From JAPOUP01 sp965199865 (GTDB lineage Bacteria; Pseudomonadota; Alphaproteobacteria; Rhodobacterales; Rhodobacteraceae), in the NCBI GenBank assembly GCA_965199865.1, contig CBDATU010000011.1, forward strand, positions 682,001 through 746,000: a DNA stretch of 64,000 nt, given 5' to 3'. Of this stretch, positions 16,486 through 25,950 are shown one piece after another. The first letter of the stretch is position 1, and the number at the start of each line of letters is the position of its first letter. The position numbers and the translations under genes are program-made. The notes beneath the pieces were generated by a model. It had not been told where the DNA came from, searched no databases, and saw only the letters and a list, made by a program, of their open reading frames with translations.

Positions 16486-18044
16486 AACCCAAGCCTTTTC
16501 GCCGCGTTGAAGCCTGAACCTCCCCCAAGGCCCGGACCCGGATGGGTCGATGCTCCGATATGGATCAGTCCGCGGATCGCACTCTCGCCGTTGCGCGAAT
16601 GCGCGAATGGTCGCCAGATGAAGAACTGATCGATACCGCAATGCCCACCATAGGGATCCCCACCAACGAGATTGACATTCATCGCCTCCAGGTCACGTGG
16701 GGAATAGGCCCGGCGCATCATCACGGTTTTCCCGAACCCCCTGATGTGACGGGTCAGAATCTCCTCCACCCGATCGGCGAATGCCTCACGCGTCGCTTCG
16801 TCCCATTCGCGGCCTCCGATCGTTCCCGCAGCATCGCCCTTGATCACCCGCGGCGCGTCGGGAACCTGAAGCCAGAGGATCGCCTTGCCTTCGGGACAGC
16901 GTGACGGATCGAGCCGATGTGGCTGCCCGACGCATATGGTCGGGGTTTCAGGCAGCATGCCCCGTTCGGCCTCATTAGCGGACTTGGATACAGCGTCGAT
17001 TCCATCGGTCAGGTGAATGAGCGCCGTGTCGTCCAGACCCTGCGCGAGCCATTCCGGGTGCCTGTCCAACGCATAATGAAGTTGGAAATTCCCTCGTCCG
17101 TGGCGATACTGGCGTTCGGCCGCGCGATCGTCCGGCAGTTCGACGCCTTCAAGCAGCCTGTTATAGAGCTGCGACGGGGTTACCGATGCCAGAACGGAAC
17201 CACAGGCGATCTCCTCACCATCTGCCAGCCTTATGCCGGTCACCTTTCCGTCACGAACCAGGATGCGCTGCGCATCAGCACCGGCCCTCAAAACGCCCCC
17301 ATGTTCCCTGATCAAGGCCGCGAAAGCGTTCGCGGCGACGGAGGCGCCTCCCCTGACGACCGGCGCTCCGGCAGCCTCCAGGGCAAAGGCAATCACCTTT
17401 CCCATCTGGGCCGAATAGGCGCTTTCGGGCGTTAGGCCGACATGCAGAACCCAGGGCGCGAACAGCGCCTGCACCAACGGGCTCCTGAAGTCCGCCTCCA
17501 GCCAGCCCCGGGCTGGCGCAAGAGCGGTGCCGATCCATGCGGCCAGCCCCCTAAGCCCCAGCCTGCGCACCTGCCCGAACAGCAGTCTTGCCGTCCGCCA
17601 GGACCAGAGACGGTCTCCAAGCAGCGCGAACAGAAAGGGCGCATCGGCGCCTATCTGGTTCACGGCTCGAGCGTATCGGTCACCGTCACCTTCAGCGAGT
17701 GCGTTGAAGACCGCGACATTGGTTAACTGGTCCATCGTAAGCGTGAGCGCACTGCCATCCGGCCGAACCACGGCTGTTGGCGTGTCGGAATGGCAGTATT
17801 GCAGCCCATGGCGTTCCAGATGGGGTCCCAGTCTGGCTCCCGCCGGTGACGTCATGAACAGGACGAAGGTTGCGGCCATCACATCATGCGTGAATTCCGG
17901 CAGCGTGGCTTCTTCGCTGCGCATGCAGCCACCAAGTCCGGCTTCGCGCTCAAGGACCAGCACCCGCCGCCCTTTGAGCGCCAGCAGGCTGGCGGCGACC
18001 AGCCCGTTGATGCCCGACCCGATGACAGCATGATCGAACTGCAT
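16482..18044 (-). CDS. NAD(P)/FAD-dependent oxidoreductase, phytoene-desaturase/carotene-isomerase-like
   Basis: The protein has 520 residues. The N-terminal Rossmann motif HAVIGSGINGLVAASLLALK with the downstream ERE...GG binds FAD. The C-terminal closing motif is IHIGASTHPGPGLGGGSGFN. Overall it is the CrtI-like amine-oxidase fold often annotated as NAD(P)/FAD-dependent oxidoreductase. The substrate is not evident, and no carotenoid genes are near. A paralogue lies in the divergent arm (18917-20542), and the two share G.GNALA/NGL and PGPG/PGAG..G.GPGF end motifs. It is five bases downstream of the cyclase-family gene and overlaps the small gene at 16485, so it is part of an operon running toward iorAB. 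Confidence 0.88.
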   Translation of the reverse strand: MQFDHAVIGSGINGLVAASLLALKGRRVLVLEREAGLGGCMRSEEATLPEFTHDVMAATFVLFMTSPAGARLGPHLERHGLQYCHSDTPTAVVRPDGSALTLTMDQLTNVAVFNALAEGDGDRYARAVNQIGADAPFLFALLGDRLWSWRTARLLFGQVRRLGLRGLAAWIGTALAPARGWLEADFRSPLVQALFAPWVLHVGLTPESAYSAQMGKVIAFALEAAGAPVVRGGASVAANAFAALIREHGGVLRAGADAQRILVRDGKVTGIRLADGEEIACGSVLASVTPSQLYNRLLEGVELPDDRAAERQYRHGRGNFQLHYALDRHPEWLAQGLDDTALIHLTDGIDAVSKSANEAERGMLPETPTICVGQPHRLDPSRCPEGKAILWLQVPDAPRVIKGDAAGTIGGREWDEATREAFADRVEEILTRHIRGFGKTVMMRRAYSPRDLEAMNVNLVGGDPYGGHCGIDQFFIWRPFAHSRNGESAIRGLIHIGASTHPGPGLGGGSGFNAAKRLGL

Positions 18045-18049
18045 AGGTT

Positions 18050-18841
18050 TCAGTTCCGTGGGACCAAGGCAAGCGCACGGATTGGAGAACCGGTGCCATT
18101 GACGATCTTCAGCGGTGCCGCGATCAGAATCGCGCCCTTCGGGGGAAGCCTGTCAAGATTGGCCAGCGACGCCAGACCGAACCGATTGTGCCTGTGCAGT
18201 AGGTTATGGGCCGGAAACGGCGGATCCATACCCGCTGCCTGACCCGCATCCGTGCCGATGCACTGGCTGCCCCAGCCGACAATACCCTTATCGATCAGAT
18301 GGCTGATCGCCTCAGCGGTCGGCCCCGGCGTGTGCGGCCCGGTGTCATCAGCGTTGAGGAATCTCTCCTCACTGTCTGAGAACCGATCCCAGTCCGAGCG
18401 AAGAACAACCCATTCGCCAGCGCCAATCCCGCCATGCTCGGCCTCCCAGGCATCCACATGGTCCACGGTTAGAAGAAAATCCGGGTTCTCGGCACATTCA
18501 GCTGAGAAATCAAGCACGTTCACCGGTGCGATCAGCCGTCGCACATCCAGCGTGTCGGTGTATCCATCGGCGAAATCACGGCCAGTGACCCAATGATGCG
18601 GCGCGTCGAAATGCGTGCCCGAATGCTCCCCGAGCTTCAGCCAGTTCCAAGCCCAGAACGGGCCGTCCTGATCGTATTCGCTTATCTTGTGGATCTCTAT
18701 CTTCGGCGTGTCCCTGGCCAGTTCCGGCGGTAGTTTGAGAAGCGGTGTGTCGGGTCCTAGCGGACCAGAGCAGTCCACCACCTCAATATCGCCGGATGCC
18801 AGCATCGCGGCAAGATTTGTCAGTGCTGCAGCTGAATTCAT
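18050..18841 (-). CDS. Cyclase-family hydrolase (kynurenine formamidase-like)
   Basis: The protein has 263 residues from ATG 18841, with an AGGAG site seven bases upstream; the frame extends to 19009 but without a ribosome site. HSGTHFDAPHHW at ~80-91 is the metal-binding HxxxD signature of the cyclase/formamidase (KynB-like) family. DCSGPLGPDTPLLKLPPE and GWGSQCIGTDAGQA are further conserved blocks. Family members hydrolyse N-formylkynurenine, isatin or similar cyclic or amide substrates using a divalent metal. With iorAB downstream, an aromatic substrate derived from tryptophan is plausible but unproven. It is the first gene of the minus arm, divergent from the second FAD oxidoreductase. 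Confidence 0.85.
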   Translation of the reverse strand: MNSAAALTNLAAMLASGDIEVVDCSGPLGPDTPLLKLPPELARDTPKIEIHKISEYDQDGPFWAWNWLKLGEHSGTHFDAPHHWVTGRDFADGYTDTLDVRRLIAPVNVLDFSAECAENPDFLLTVDHVDAWEAEHGGIGAGEWVVLRSDWDRFSDSEERFLNADDTGPHTPGPTAEAISHLIDKGIVGWGSQCIGTDAGQAAGMDPPFPAHNLLHRHNRFGLASLANLDRLPPKGAILIAAPLKIVNGTGSPIRALALVPRN

Positions 18842-18916
18842 TGGTATCTCCTGGGATCGCGGGCACATCCTTGCCCTCCAGTGGATTATGCTAGACATAG
18901 ATGCACGCAGACGCAA

Positions 18917-20542
18917 ATGTTCCTGAAGCGACTGGAGACGAACTTGCCGGAAACCCTTGATGCCGTCATTGTCGGTGCAGGCCACAACGCGCTGGCGGCG
19001 GCACTGCACCTTTCGGCCCGAGGCTGGCAGGTTGGCGTGTTCGAACGCGCCTCTTCACCAGGTGGTGCGATCCGAACCGGCGAATATACGTTGCCGGGAT
19101 TCCGACATGACTGGGCTGCCATGAACCTGTCCCTATTCGCGGGCAGCGCGTTTTTCAGGACATATGGGCCGGAGCTCACCGAACACGGGCTGGAATTCGT
19201 CCCGGTGAACAGACCGTTCGCATCGGCCTTCCCGGACGGCCGCTGGTGCGGTGTCTCGACCGACCTGACCCAGACCGCCGACTGGATCGCCGCATTCTCC
19301 GAACGGGACAGCGCGACATGGCGGACAATGGCTGAAGAGTTCGGCAACAGGGCGGAGCACCTGTTCCGGCTGCTCGGCAGCCGTGGAACGACAGGTTCTT
19401 TTTCGTATTTCCTGCTCAGGCTACTCCTGGCAGGTGGCCGCGCCGACGCGATGCGGATGGTTCGTTTCCTGCTCGCCTCTCCCCGCAACTATCTGAACGA
19501 GACGTTCGAAGCCCCTCAGGTTCGGGCCATGCTGGCAGCCTGGGGCATGCATCTCGATTTCGCTCCCGACATGGCGGGCGGCGCCCTGTTTCCCTATCTC
19601 GAGGGCATGGCCGGACAGGCATTCGGAATGGTGCTGGGAAAGGGTGGAGCGGGCAATGCCGCCGCTGCCCTGACCGCGGCGGTCCGCAAGCGCGGTGGCC
19701 AGGTGGAATGCGATGCCCCGGTAACACGCATTCTGCACGATTCTGGCACCGCGACGGGCGTGGAACTTGCCAATGGACGTGAGATCCGTGCCCGGAAGGC
19801 TGTGATTGCGGGTGTCGCACCCTCGGCTCTTGTCCAACTGACCCGAGGACTTGAGAGGGGATTCGATGCCAGAATGGCCAGGTTCCGGCACGCGCCCGGT
19901 ACCATGATGGTTCATCTCGCGCTTTCCGATCTTCCGGAATGGCGCAGCGAGGAGCTCAAAACCTTCGCCTATGTCCACCTCGCGCCATCGCTCGACCAGA
20001 TGGCCCGAACGTATCAGCAGGCTGTCGCCGGGCTTCTGCCTGACGAACCCGTCCTTGTGGTAGGTCAGCCCACGGCATTCGATCCGTCCCGCGCGCCGGA
20101 AGGCAGACATGTGCTCTGGCTGCAGATCCGAATGGCACCGGGCGGCATCCAGGGAGACGCCAGGGACGAGATCGGTACCCGCTCCTGGACGGATGCGGCT
20201 GAGCCCTTCGCGGACCGGGCTCTGGACATTCTTGAACGATACGCCCCAGGAACACGGGCAAAGATCCTTGCACGGCGCATTGTCTCCCCGGCCGAGCTGG
20301 AGGAGAACAACCCGAACCTGATCGGTGGCGACCAGATCTGCGGTAGCCACCACCTTGCGCAGAATTTCCTGTTCAGGCCGACGCGGGGCCATGCGGACGG
20401 CTCAACGCCGATCAGAAACCTTTACCTGACAGGGGCGGCGGTATGGCCTGGCGCCGGCACCGGAGCCGGACCAGGGTTTCTGCTTGCAAGAAAGCTCGCC
20501 GGAAGGAGAAACTGGAATCCACTAAGGAGGAACACTCAATGA
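18917..20542 (+). CDS. NAD(P)/FAD-dependent oxidoreductase, paralogue in the divergent arm
   Basis: The protein has about 541 residues. It shows AVIVGAGHNALAAALHLSAR (FAD Rossmann motif), FERASSPGGAIRTGEY, and the C-terminal YLTGAAVWPGAGTGAGPGF. The start is uncertain: ATG 18917 is chosen because it lies just before the Rossmann strand, while a GTG at 18881 in the same frame is possible. Neither has a strong ribosome site. Its stop overlaps the ATG of the transporter binding protein (20539), so it heads the ABC transporter operon. It probably oxidises or desaturates a compound related to what the importer brings in. Confidence 0.87.
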   Translation: MFLKRLETNLPETLDAVIVGAGHNALAAALHLSARGWQVGVFERASSPGGAIRTGEYTLPGFRHDWAAMNLSLFAGSAFFRTYGPELTEHGLEFVPVNRPFASAFPDGRWCGVSTDLTQTADWIAAFSERDSATWRTMAEEFGNRAEHLFRLLGSRGTTGSFSYFLLRLLLAGGRADAMRMVRFLLASPRNYLNETFEAPQVRAMLAAWGMHLDFAPDMAGGALFPYLEGMAGQAFGMVLGKGGAGNAAAALTAAVRKRGGQVECDAPVTRILHDSGTATGVELANGREIRARKAVIAGVAPSALVQLTRGLERGFDARMARFRHAPGTMMVHLALSDLPEWRSEELKTFAYVHLAPSLDQMARTYQQAVAGLLPDEPVLVVGQPTAFDPSRAPEGRHVLWLQIRMAPGGIQGDARDEIGTRSWTDAAEPFADRALDILERYAPGTRAKILARRIVSPAELEENNPNLIGGDQICGSHHLAQNFLFRPTRGHADGSTPIRNLYLTGAAVWPGAGTGAGPGFLLARKLAGRRNWNPLRRNTQ

Positions 20543-22059
20543 CTCTCACACGCCGAAACCTAATGAAGCTGTCAGCAGCCACAACCGCTGCCGGCGCGCT
20601 TGGTCTGCCTGTCAATGCACAGGAGATCGACGATCTCGTCATCGCCTACAACGTGCCACTGCCGAGCTGGGATCCGACAACGGGCCCCTCTGCCGTAAAC
20701 CCGACCATCCAGGGGATATACCAGTCGGTCTTTGATCAGTTCATCCTGCAACAGCCCGACCTGAAGCCAGCGCCAGGACTTGTGACCGAGTGGGGTTGGA
20801 ACGATGACCGCTCGAAAATTTCAATGAAGATCCGGCAGGGTGTCAGCTGGCATGACGGCAGCCCCTTCACCGCCGAGGACGTGGCCTGGAGCCTCGAACG
20901 CGCGGCCAATCCGGACACTGGTAACCCGATCAACTTCATCTGGTCGACGCTCGGAAACTTCGTCGTGGACGGCGACACGGTCACTGCGGACGTCAAGCAG
21001 TTCGACCCAACCATCTTCAAATGGATGTATTTCCTGACCGGCTACGTTCTTCCGAAGGACTATTATGAAAGAGTCGGTCCGGAGGGATTCGAGGCGGCGC
21101 CAATCGGAACCGGTCCTTATATGGTCGAGAAGTTCGAGCGTAATGCCTTCGTTCGTCTCAGGGCGAATGACAGTTACTGGGGAGGCCGACCCGAATTCGA
21201 CACGGTGACGATCAAATTCGTTACCGACGCCACCGCCCGAGTGGCCGAGGTGGAATCGGGCAGCGCACATGTCACGCTGGAGGTGCCCTATGAGGAATAC
21301 GACCGGCTGCGGGACAGGCTGAACGGGACGGTAACGCCGATATCAGACATCGGCATGATCTTCCTCAACGACATTGAGGTCATGACCGATCCGAACGTGC
21401 GCATGGCCTGCGCCCTGGCTATCGACAAGCAGACGATCATTGATCGGCTGCTTTCCGGCTACGGAGTGAAGATCGATACGCTGCAGACACCGGAATACGA
21501 GGCCTACGACCCCTCGATAACTGTGGAATATGATCCCGAACGTGCAAAAGAACTGCTTGCCGCATCGGGATATGGCCCGGACAACCCGGTCAGCTTCAAG
21601 ATTCAGACGACCAAAGGCTTCAAGCCGAAGGACTACGAGATGATCCAGGCAATTGTGGGTCTTTGGCGCCGGGTCGGGATCGAAGCGGAAATCGAGGTCT
21701 ACGAAATCGCCAAGCATTACGAACTGCGGGCGGCCGACACACTCGCTCCGGCAGCATTCTACAACTGGGGGAATTCGGTTGGCGATCCTTCAACATCGAC
21801 AGGCTTCGCGATGTTCGGCCCCAGTCCGCACTCGGTCTGGGATGGAGAGGACCTGATCGGAATGATCGCGCCGCTGTGGGGCGAGGCGGACGAGGCCAAG
21901 CGGATCGACGGCTACAGGGCGGTTGACCGATACATTGCCGACAACGCGCTGGTGATTCCGCTTCTGCAGTATGTCCAGCCGATCCTTTCGGCCAAGAGCG
22001 TGGTGGTAACACCCCATGCTTCCGGCGCGCTCCTGCCGCATCTGATGAAACGGGCCTGA
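20539..22059 (+). CDS. Peptide/nickel-type ABC transporter substrate-binding protein
   Basis: The protein has 506 residues from ATG 20539, with a near-perfect AAGGAGG site. The N-terminus carries a twin-arginine signal (TRRNLMKLS) and a hydrophobic stretch ending VNA-QE, so export by Tat is likely. The rest is the SBP family 5 fold: ISMKIRQGVSWHDGSPFTAE and IGTGPYMVEKF are typical blocks. It should capture oligopeptides or other organic ligands in the periplasm and deliver them to the permeases encoded downstream. A hairpin lies after its stop. Confidence 0.92.
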   Translation: MTLTRRNLMKLSAATTAAGALGLPVNAQEIDDLVIAYNVPLPSWDPTTGPSAVNPTIQGIYQSVFDQFILQQPDLKPAPGLVTEWGWNDDRSKISMKIRQGVSWHDGSPFTAEDVAWSLERAANPDTGNPINFIWSTLGNFVVDGDTVTADVKQFDPTIFKWMYFLTGYVLPKDYYERVGPEGFEAAPIGTGPYMVEKFERNAFVRLRANDSYWGGRPEFDTVTIKFVTDATARVAEVESGSAHVTLEVPYEEYDRLRDRLNGTVTPISDIGMIFLNDIEVMTDPNVRMACALAIDKQTIIDRLLSGYGVKIDTLQTPEYEAYDPSITVEYDPERAKELLAASGYGPDNPVSFKIQTTKGFKPKDYEMIQAIVGLWRRVGIEAEIEVYEIAKHYELRAADTLAPAAFYNWGNSVGDPSTSTGFAMFGPSPHSVWDGEDLIGMIAPLWGEADEAKRIDGYRAVDRYIADNALVIPLLQYVQPILSAKSVVVTPHASGALLPHLMKRA

Positions 22060-22070
22060 AACAGGCGCGA

Positions 22071-22105
22071 CCGCGCGGAGAACCGGCAGTGGCTGATCCG
22101 CGCGG
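22071..22105. terminator. Hairpin between binding-protein and permease genes
   Basis: CCGCGCGGA (22071-22079) pairs with TCCGCGCGG (22097-22105). There is no T tract. Its place after the binding-protein gene fits an attenuating or mRNA-stabilising hairpin that keeps the binding protein in excess over the permeases. Confidence 0.5.
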
Positions 22106-22252
22106 CCTATGGTTCCTCATTCGGGTGGCATTGACGAAGGAGTTCGCGTACGACCTCCACTATGACATTCTGACTGTTCCACGGTGGCTGACAACGAGGC
22201 GACTCTGTTCTACGTCGCTCACGAACCGCCGCGGACCTGAAGGCGAAGCGAC

Positions 22253-23263
22253 ATGCAGATGCTGAGATCGGTGCTGTTCAGGCTAGTGAGCACTGCCGTC
22301 ACCCTCATTGGCGTCGCCGTGATCGTGTTCACAGTCATCCGTATCGTGCCCGGCGATCCAATCGTCATGATGCTGCCACCCGGTGCAACCGAGGCGGACA
22401 TCGCCCGCCTGACCGAACATTACGGACTCGACAAGTCCATTCCGCAGCAGTTCCTTATCTGGGCGGGCGGTGTGCTCCAGGGCGACTTCGGAACGTCGAT
22501 CACCGCTCGCCAGCCAGTGCTTGACCTTGTGCTCGGGCGACTGCCCGCAACGCTTGAGCTGTCGGTCATGGCGCTTGCGATTGCGATCCTACTTGGCGGA
22601 GCTGCAGCATTCTCGGGAACGCGCTGGCGCGGAACCAGAATTGAGGCTGGCATTGACATTGCAAACGGGATTGGGCTGTCCGTGCCTGATTTCCTCTGGG
22701 CATTGGTCCTGATCCTTCTGTTTGGTGTCACATGGCCGATATTCAGCATCTCGGGCCGGATAACGCCTTCGCTGGACCTTCCATTCGTTACCGAATTCTA
22801 TCTGTTTGAAAGCATGTTCCGCCTGCGTTTCGACCTTTGGATCGACATTGTCAGCCACATGCTGATGCCAGCCCTGGCGCTAGCCATTCCCCTTGCAACG
22901 ATTATTGGCCAGCTGCTCAAGCAGTCGCTCAAGGAAACCATGCATCTGGACTATGTCACGCTGGCACGCACCAAAGGATTTGGTGAGACCCGTGTGATTA
23001 CCCAAGAGGCGCTCCCAAACGCCGTTCTGCCGACACTGACCCTGATCGGCGTTCAGTTCACATTCCTGATCGGCGGCACCGTCATCATCGAACGGCTGTT
23101 CAGCTATGAGGGCCTGGGCAACATGGCGATCGACGCAGTGATCAACCGCGATCTTCCGCTGATCCAGGGCATCGTGATTGTTTTCGCCGTGCTCTTCACC
23201 GCCGTAAATCTAGCCGTCGACCTGACCTATGCGCTCCTGAACCCAAGGCTGCGCCGTGCCTGA
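22253..23263 (+). CDS. ABC transporter permease, DppB/OppB type
   Basis: The protein has 336 residues. It opens with a membrane helix and the family block VIRIVPGDPIVMMLPPGA, and has about six membrane helices and the cytoplasmic EAA loop near DYVTLARTKGFGETRVITQE. It forms one half of the membrane channel with the following gene. The start at 22253 has only a weak site, and 190 bases separate it from the binding-protein gene. The end overlaps the next gene by eight bases. Confidence 0.92.
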   Translation: MQMLRSVLFRLVSTAVTLIGVAVIVFTVIRIVPGDPIVMMLPPGATEADIARLTEHYGLDKSIPQQFLIWAGGVLQGDFGTSITARQPVLDLVLGRLPATLELSVMALAIAILLGGAAAFSGTRWRGTRIEAGIDIANGIGLSVPDFLWALVLILLFGVTWPIFSISGRITPSLDLPFVTEFYLFESMFRLRFDLWIDIVSHMLMPALALAIPLATIIGQLLKQSLKETMHLDYVTLARTKGFGETRVITQEALPNAVLPTLTLIGVQFTFLIGGTVIIERLFSYEGLGNMAIDAVINRDLPLIQGIVIVFAVLFTAVNLAVDLTYALLNPRLRRA

Positions 23264-24107
23264 CGGTCACGACCGCATCAGGCGGCGCGCTGGCCTGCGC
23301 CTCTGGCTCTCCAGCACCTGGCTGTTGATTCTTGTCGTTTCCGCCGTCCTGGCACCACTCATCAGCCCGCATGATCCGCTGGAACAGGATCTATTTCTTG
23401 GCCGCATGCCGCCGTTCTGGGCGGCCGGAGCGGAGCCCGGCCACTATCTCGGCACGGATAGCCTGGGGCGCGATGTACTGTCCCGCATGTTGTACGGTGC
23501 TCGGATCGCACTAGTGGTAGCTGTGGTCGCGGGCTGCCTTACGGGCCTGATCGGATCGGCACTGGGCCTGCTTGCGGGTTACCTCCGCGGCTGGGTCGAT
23601 GTGTTGGTCTCAAGGCTGATCGACATCTGGATGGCGTTTCCGCCGATCCTGTTCTCGATTCTCCTTATCGCGGTGCTCGGACCCGGGCTTGTCTCCATCA
23701 TCATCGCGATCGTCCTCATTGACTGGACGCGTTTCGCACGCGTTGTCCGGTCCGAGACCATGTCCCAGGCGGCAATGGACTACCCCGCTTCCGCGCAGGT
23801 CGCGGGGCGGACCCGACTGTCGACGATGCTTGTGGAAATCCTGCCGAACGTCCTGCCAGTCATCTGCGCCCTCCTCACTCTTGAGATGGGCATCGCCGTG
23901 ATCGTCGAAGCGATTCTCTCCTTCGTGAATCTGTCAATCTCCACCGATGACCCGACCTGGGGTGGAATGATCTCCGAAGGGAGAGCCTCAATCCATCATG
24001 CCTGGTGGGTCATGGTCTTTCCCCTGGCAGCCCTGTTTCTGACGGTCCTGTCCTTCTCGCAGCTCGGGGAAGGGCTGAAAGACCGATTCGATCCGGTGCT
24101 GCGATGA
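23256..24107 (+). CDS. ABC transporter permease, DppC/OppC type
   Basis: The protein has 283 residues from a GTG start that overlaps the previous stop. The N-terminal helix is followed by the family blocks PLISPHDPLEQD and HYLGTDSLGRDVLSRMLYGA. The EAA loop is at YPASAQVAGRTRLSTMLVEI. It is the second channel subunit of the importer. The ATGA overlap with the next gene shows coupled translation. Confidence 0.92.
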   Translation: MPDGHDRIRRRAGLRLWLSSTWLLILVVSAVLAPLISPHDPLEQDLFLGRMPPFWAAGAEPGHYLGTDSLGRDVLSRMLYGARIALVVAVVAGCLTGLIGSALGLLAGYLRGWVDVLVSRLIDIWMAFPPILFSILLIAVLGPGLVSIIIAIVLIDWTRFARVVRSETMSQAAMDYPASAQVAGRTRLSTMLVEILPNVLPVICALLTLEMGIAVIVEAILSFVNLSISTDDPTWGGMISEGRASIHHAWWVMVFPLAALFLTVLSFSQLGEGLKDRFDPVLR

Positions 24108-24976
24108 GCTTTCTGTCCATCTCCAACCTTTCCGTTGGTCTGGCGGGATCTCCGAAGCGGCTTCTGCGCGATGTGTCGCTTACCGTCAGGTCCGGCGAGG
24201 CTCACGGTCTCATCGGGGAATCCGGAGCGGGAAAGACGATGATCGGCAAGGCCGTGCTGGGCATCCTTCCGAGGTCCGCCGAGATCATGTGCGGCCGAAT
24301 TGAGCTTGATGGCATTGACCTTCTGCAGCTTTCCCCTACCGAACACCGTCGGCGGATCGGCCGTCACTGTGCGTTGATTCCGCAGGATCCGATGACCGCC
24401 CTGAATCCGTCGCGTCGCATCGCGCCCCAGATAACCGACCGGCTAACCGCAATTCTCGGCTGGAGCCGAACCCGGGCGCGTGCCCGTGCCGCCGAACTGC
24501 TCGACGAGGTTCATATCCCTGATCCGGAACGCGTCCTCAGATGCTATCCTCACGAGCTATCCGGAGGCATGCGCCAAAGAATCCTGATCGCCGCCGCCTT
24601 CGCCGCCGAACCCAAGCTGATTGTAGCCGACGAACCGACGACAGCGCTTGACGTGACTGTACAGAAGCAGATCCTCAAGCTCATCAACCGGATGAGGAAA
24701 CATCACGGAACCGCGCTCCTGTTCATCACGCACGATCTGGGTGTTGTCTCGAAAGTATGCCAGTCGCTTTCACTGCTCTACAACGGGATGGTGGTTGAGG
24801 AAACGGATGCCGGGAGTTTCTTCGACGCACCAGCCCATCCCTATTCGCGCGCGCTTCATGCCGCCACGCCAAGACATACGGATCCCGAAGCCAGTCTCCT
24901 GCCGGTACCGGAAGAGGTCATCGCCGCAGCAAGGGCGGAGACCGAGGCGGCGGACAGAGAGTGGCGCGGTGCCTGA
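24104..24976 (+). CDS. ABC transporter ATPase, DppD/OppD type
   Basis: The protein has 290 residues from ATG 24104. Walker A is GESGAGKTMIGK (~39-50), the signature is ELSGGMRQRILIA, Walker B is LIVADEPTTALD, and the switch histidine is in FITHDLGVV. The C-terminus is short and lacks the usual long oligopeptide-transporter extension with a cysteine cluster. It powers uptake together with the next ATPase. Confidence 0.92.
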   Translation: MSFLSISNLSVGLAGSPKRLLRDVSLTVRSGEAHGLIGESGAGKTMIGKAVLGILPRSAEIMCGRIELDGIDLLQLSPTEHRRRIGRHCALIPQDPMTALNPSRRIAPQITDRLTAILGWSRTRARARAAELLDEVHIPDPERVLRCYPHELSGGMRQRILIAAAFAAEPKLIVADEPTTALDVTVQKQILKLINRMRKHHGTALLFITHDLGVVSKVCQSLSLLYNGMVVEETDAGSFFDAPAHPYSRALHAATPRHTDPEASLLPVPEEVIAAARAETEAADREWRGA

Positions 24977-25769
24977 CCTGTTTGAGATAACGGGCCTGCG
25001 GCTATCGTTTCCCGATCTGTCCAGAAAGCCGTTCCTGAGATCCGCGCCGAGGAACGAGATCCTGAAGGGACTGACCTTTTTGGTTCCCCGAGGCGAGATT
25101 CTGGGCATTGTCGGCGGCTCCGGTTCCGGAAAGACCACGCTGGGCCGTGCAATGGTGCGGCTTCTTGAACCGGAGGGAGGCACCATCCGCTTCGACGGAC
25201 ATGACATCACGCATCTGTCAGAAACGGAATTCAGGCCAATGCGCCGTCGCATCCAGATGATTTTCCAGGATCCGATGTCCTCACTCAATCCCCGGCATCG
25301 GGTGCAGGGACTCGTTGCGGCACCCTTGAGACTCCACGGAATCGCCGACCCAAAGGCCGCCGCGCTGAATGCTCTCAGTCTGGTCGGACTGCCGCCGAAT
25401 CTGGCAACGCGTTATCCGCACGAACTTTCAGGAGGCCAGCGCCAGCGTGTTGGCATCGCCCGGGCGATATCTCTGAGACCGGATTTCATACTCGCTGATG
25501 AAATCGTTTCGGGGCTTGACGTGTCATCCCAGGCCCAGGTGCTCTCGCTGCTAGAAAGACTGGTGGCGGAGCTTGGCCTGACTCTGGTCTTCATCAGCCA
25601 TGATCTCTCGGTGGTCCGGCGCCTCTGCACCCGGGTGATCGTACTCCGACATGGCGAAATCGTTGAGCAGGCCCCGACAGAGGATCTGTTTGAACACCCT
25701 ACGGCGGCCTATACCCGCGAATTGCTGGACGCCATTCCGCTTCCCGATCCAGGTCAGATCTGGATCTAG
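24969..25769 (+). CDS. ABC transporter ATPase, DppF/OppF type
   Basis: The protein has 266 residues from GTG 24969, eight bases inside the end of the preceding gene. Walker A is GGSGSGKTTLGR, the Q-loop region is MIFQDPMSSLNPRHRV, the signature is ELSGGQRQRVGIA, Walker B is FILADEIVSGLD, and the switch histidine is in FISHDLSVV. Walker B ends in IVSGLD rather than PTSALD, a mild but tolerated variant. It closes the importer operon. Confidence 0.92.
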   Translation: MPDLFEITGLRLSFPDLSRKPFLRSAPRNEILKGLTFLVPRGEILGIVGGSGSGKTTLGRAMVRLLEPEGGTIRFDGHDITHLSETEFRPMRRRIQMIFQDPMSSLNPRHRVQGLVAAPLRLHGIADPKAAALNALSLVGLPPNLATRYPHELSGGQRQRVGIARAISLRPDFILADEIVSGLDVSSQAQVLSLLERLVAELGLTLVFISHDLSVVRRLCTRVIVLRHGEIVEQAPTEDLFEHPTAAYTRELLDAIPLPDPGQIWI

Positions 25770-25950
25770 AACAGACGGCCCGCACCCCACGGGATCAAAA
25801 GAAAGGCTGGCGCTCGCCATTCCAGTCACCTGCTTAGGACCATGCCTTGCCCTCGCCGTTCGATTGATCACCTCCAACTTCCACGCTGAAGTGCTACACC
25901 GGGGGAGTTCACTGATTACCTCGTGCCAGGTGGAGACAGGCGGGTGCGGC
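25770..25950. other. Spacer before the IS1634-type remnant
   Basis: The sequence after the importer operon leads into transposase-derived sequence with no separate gene. No terminator hairpin was recognised by eye. Confidence 0.4.
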
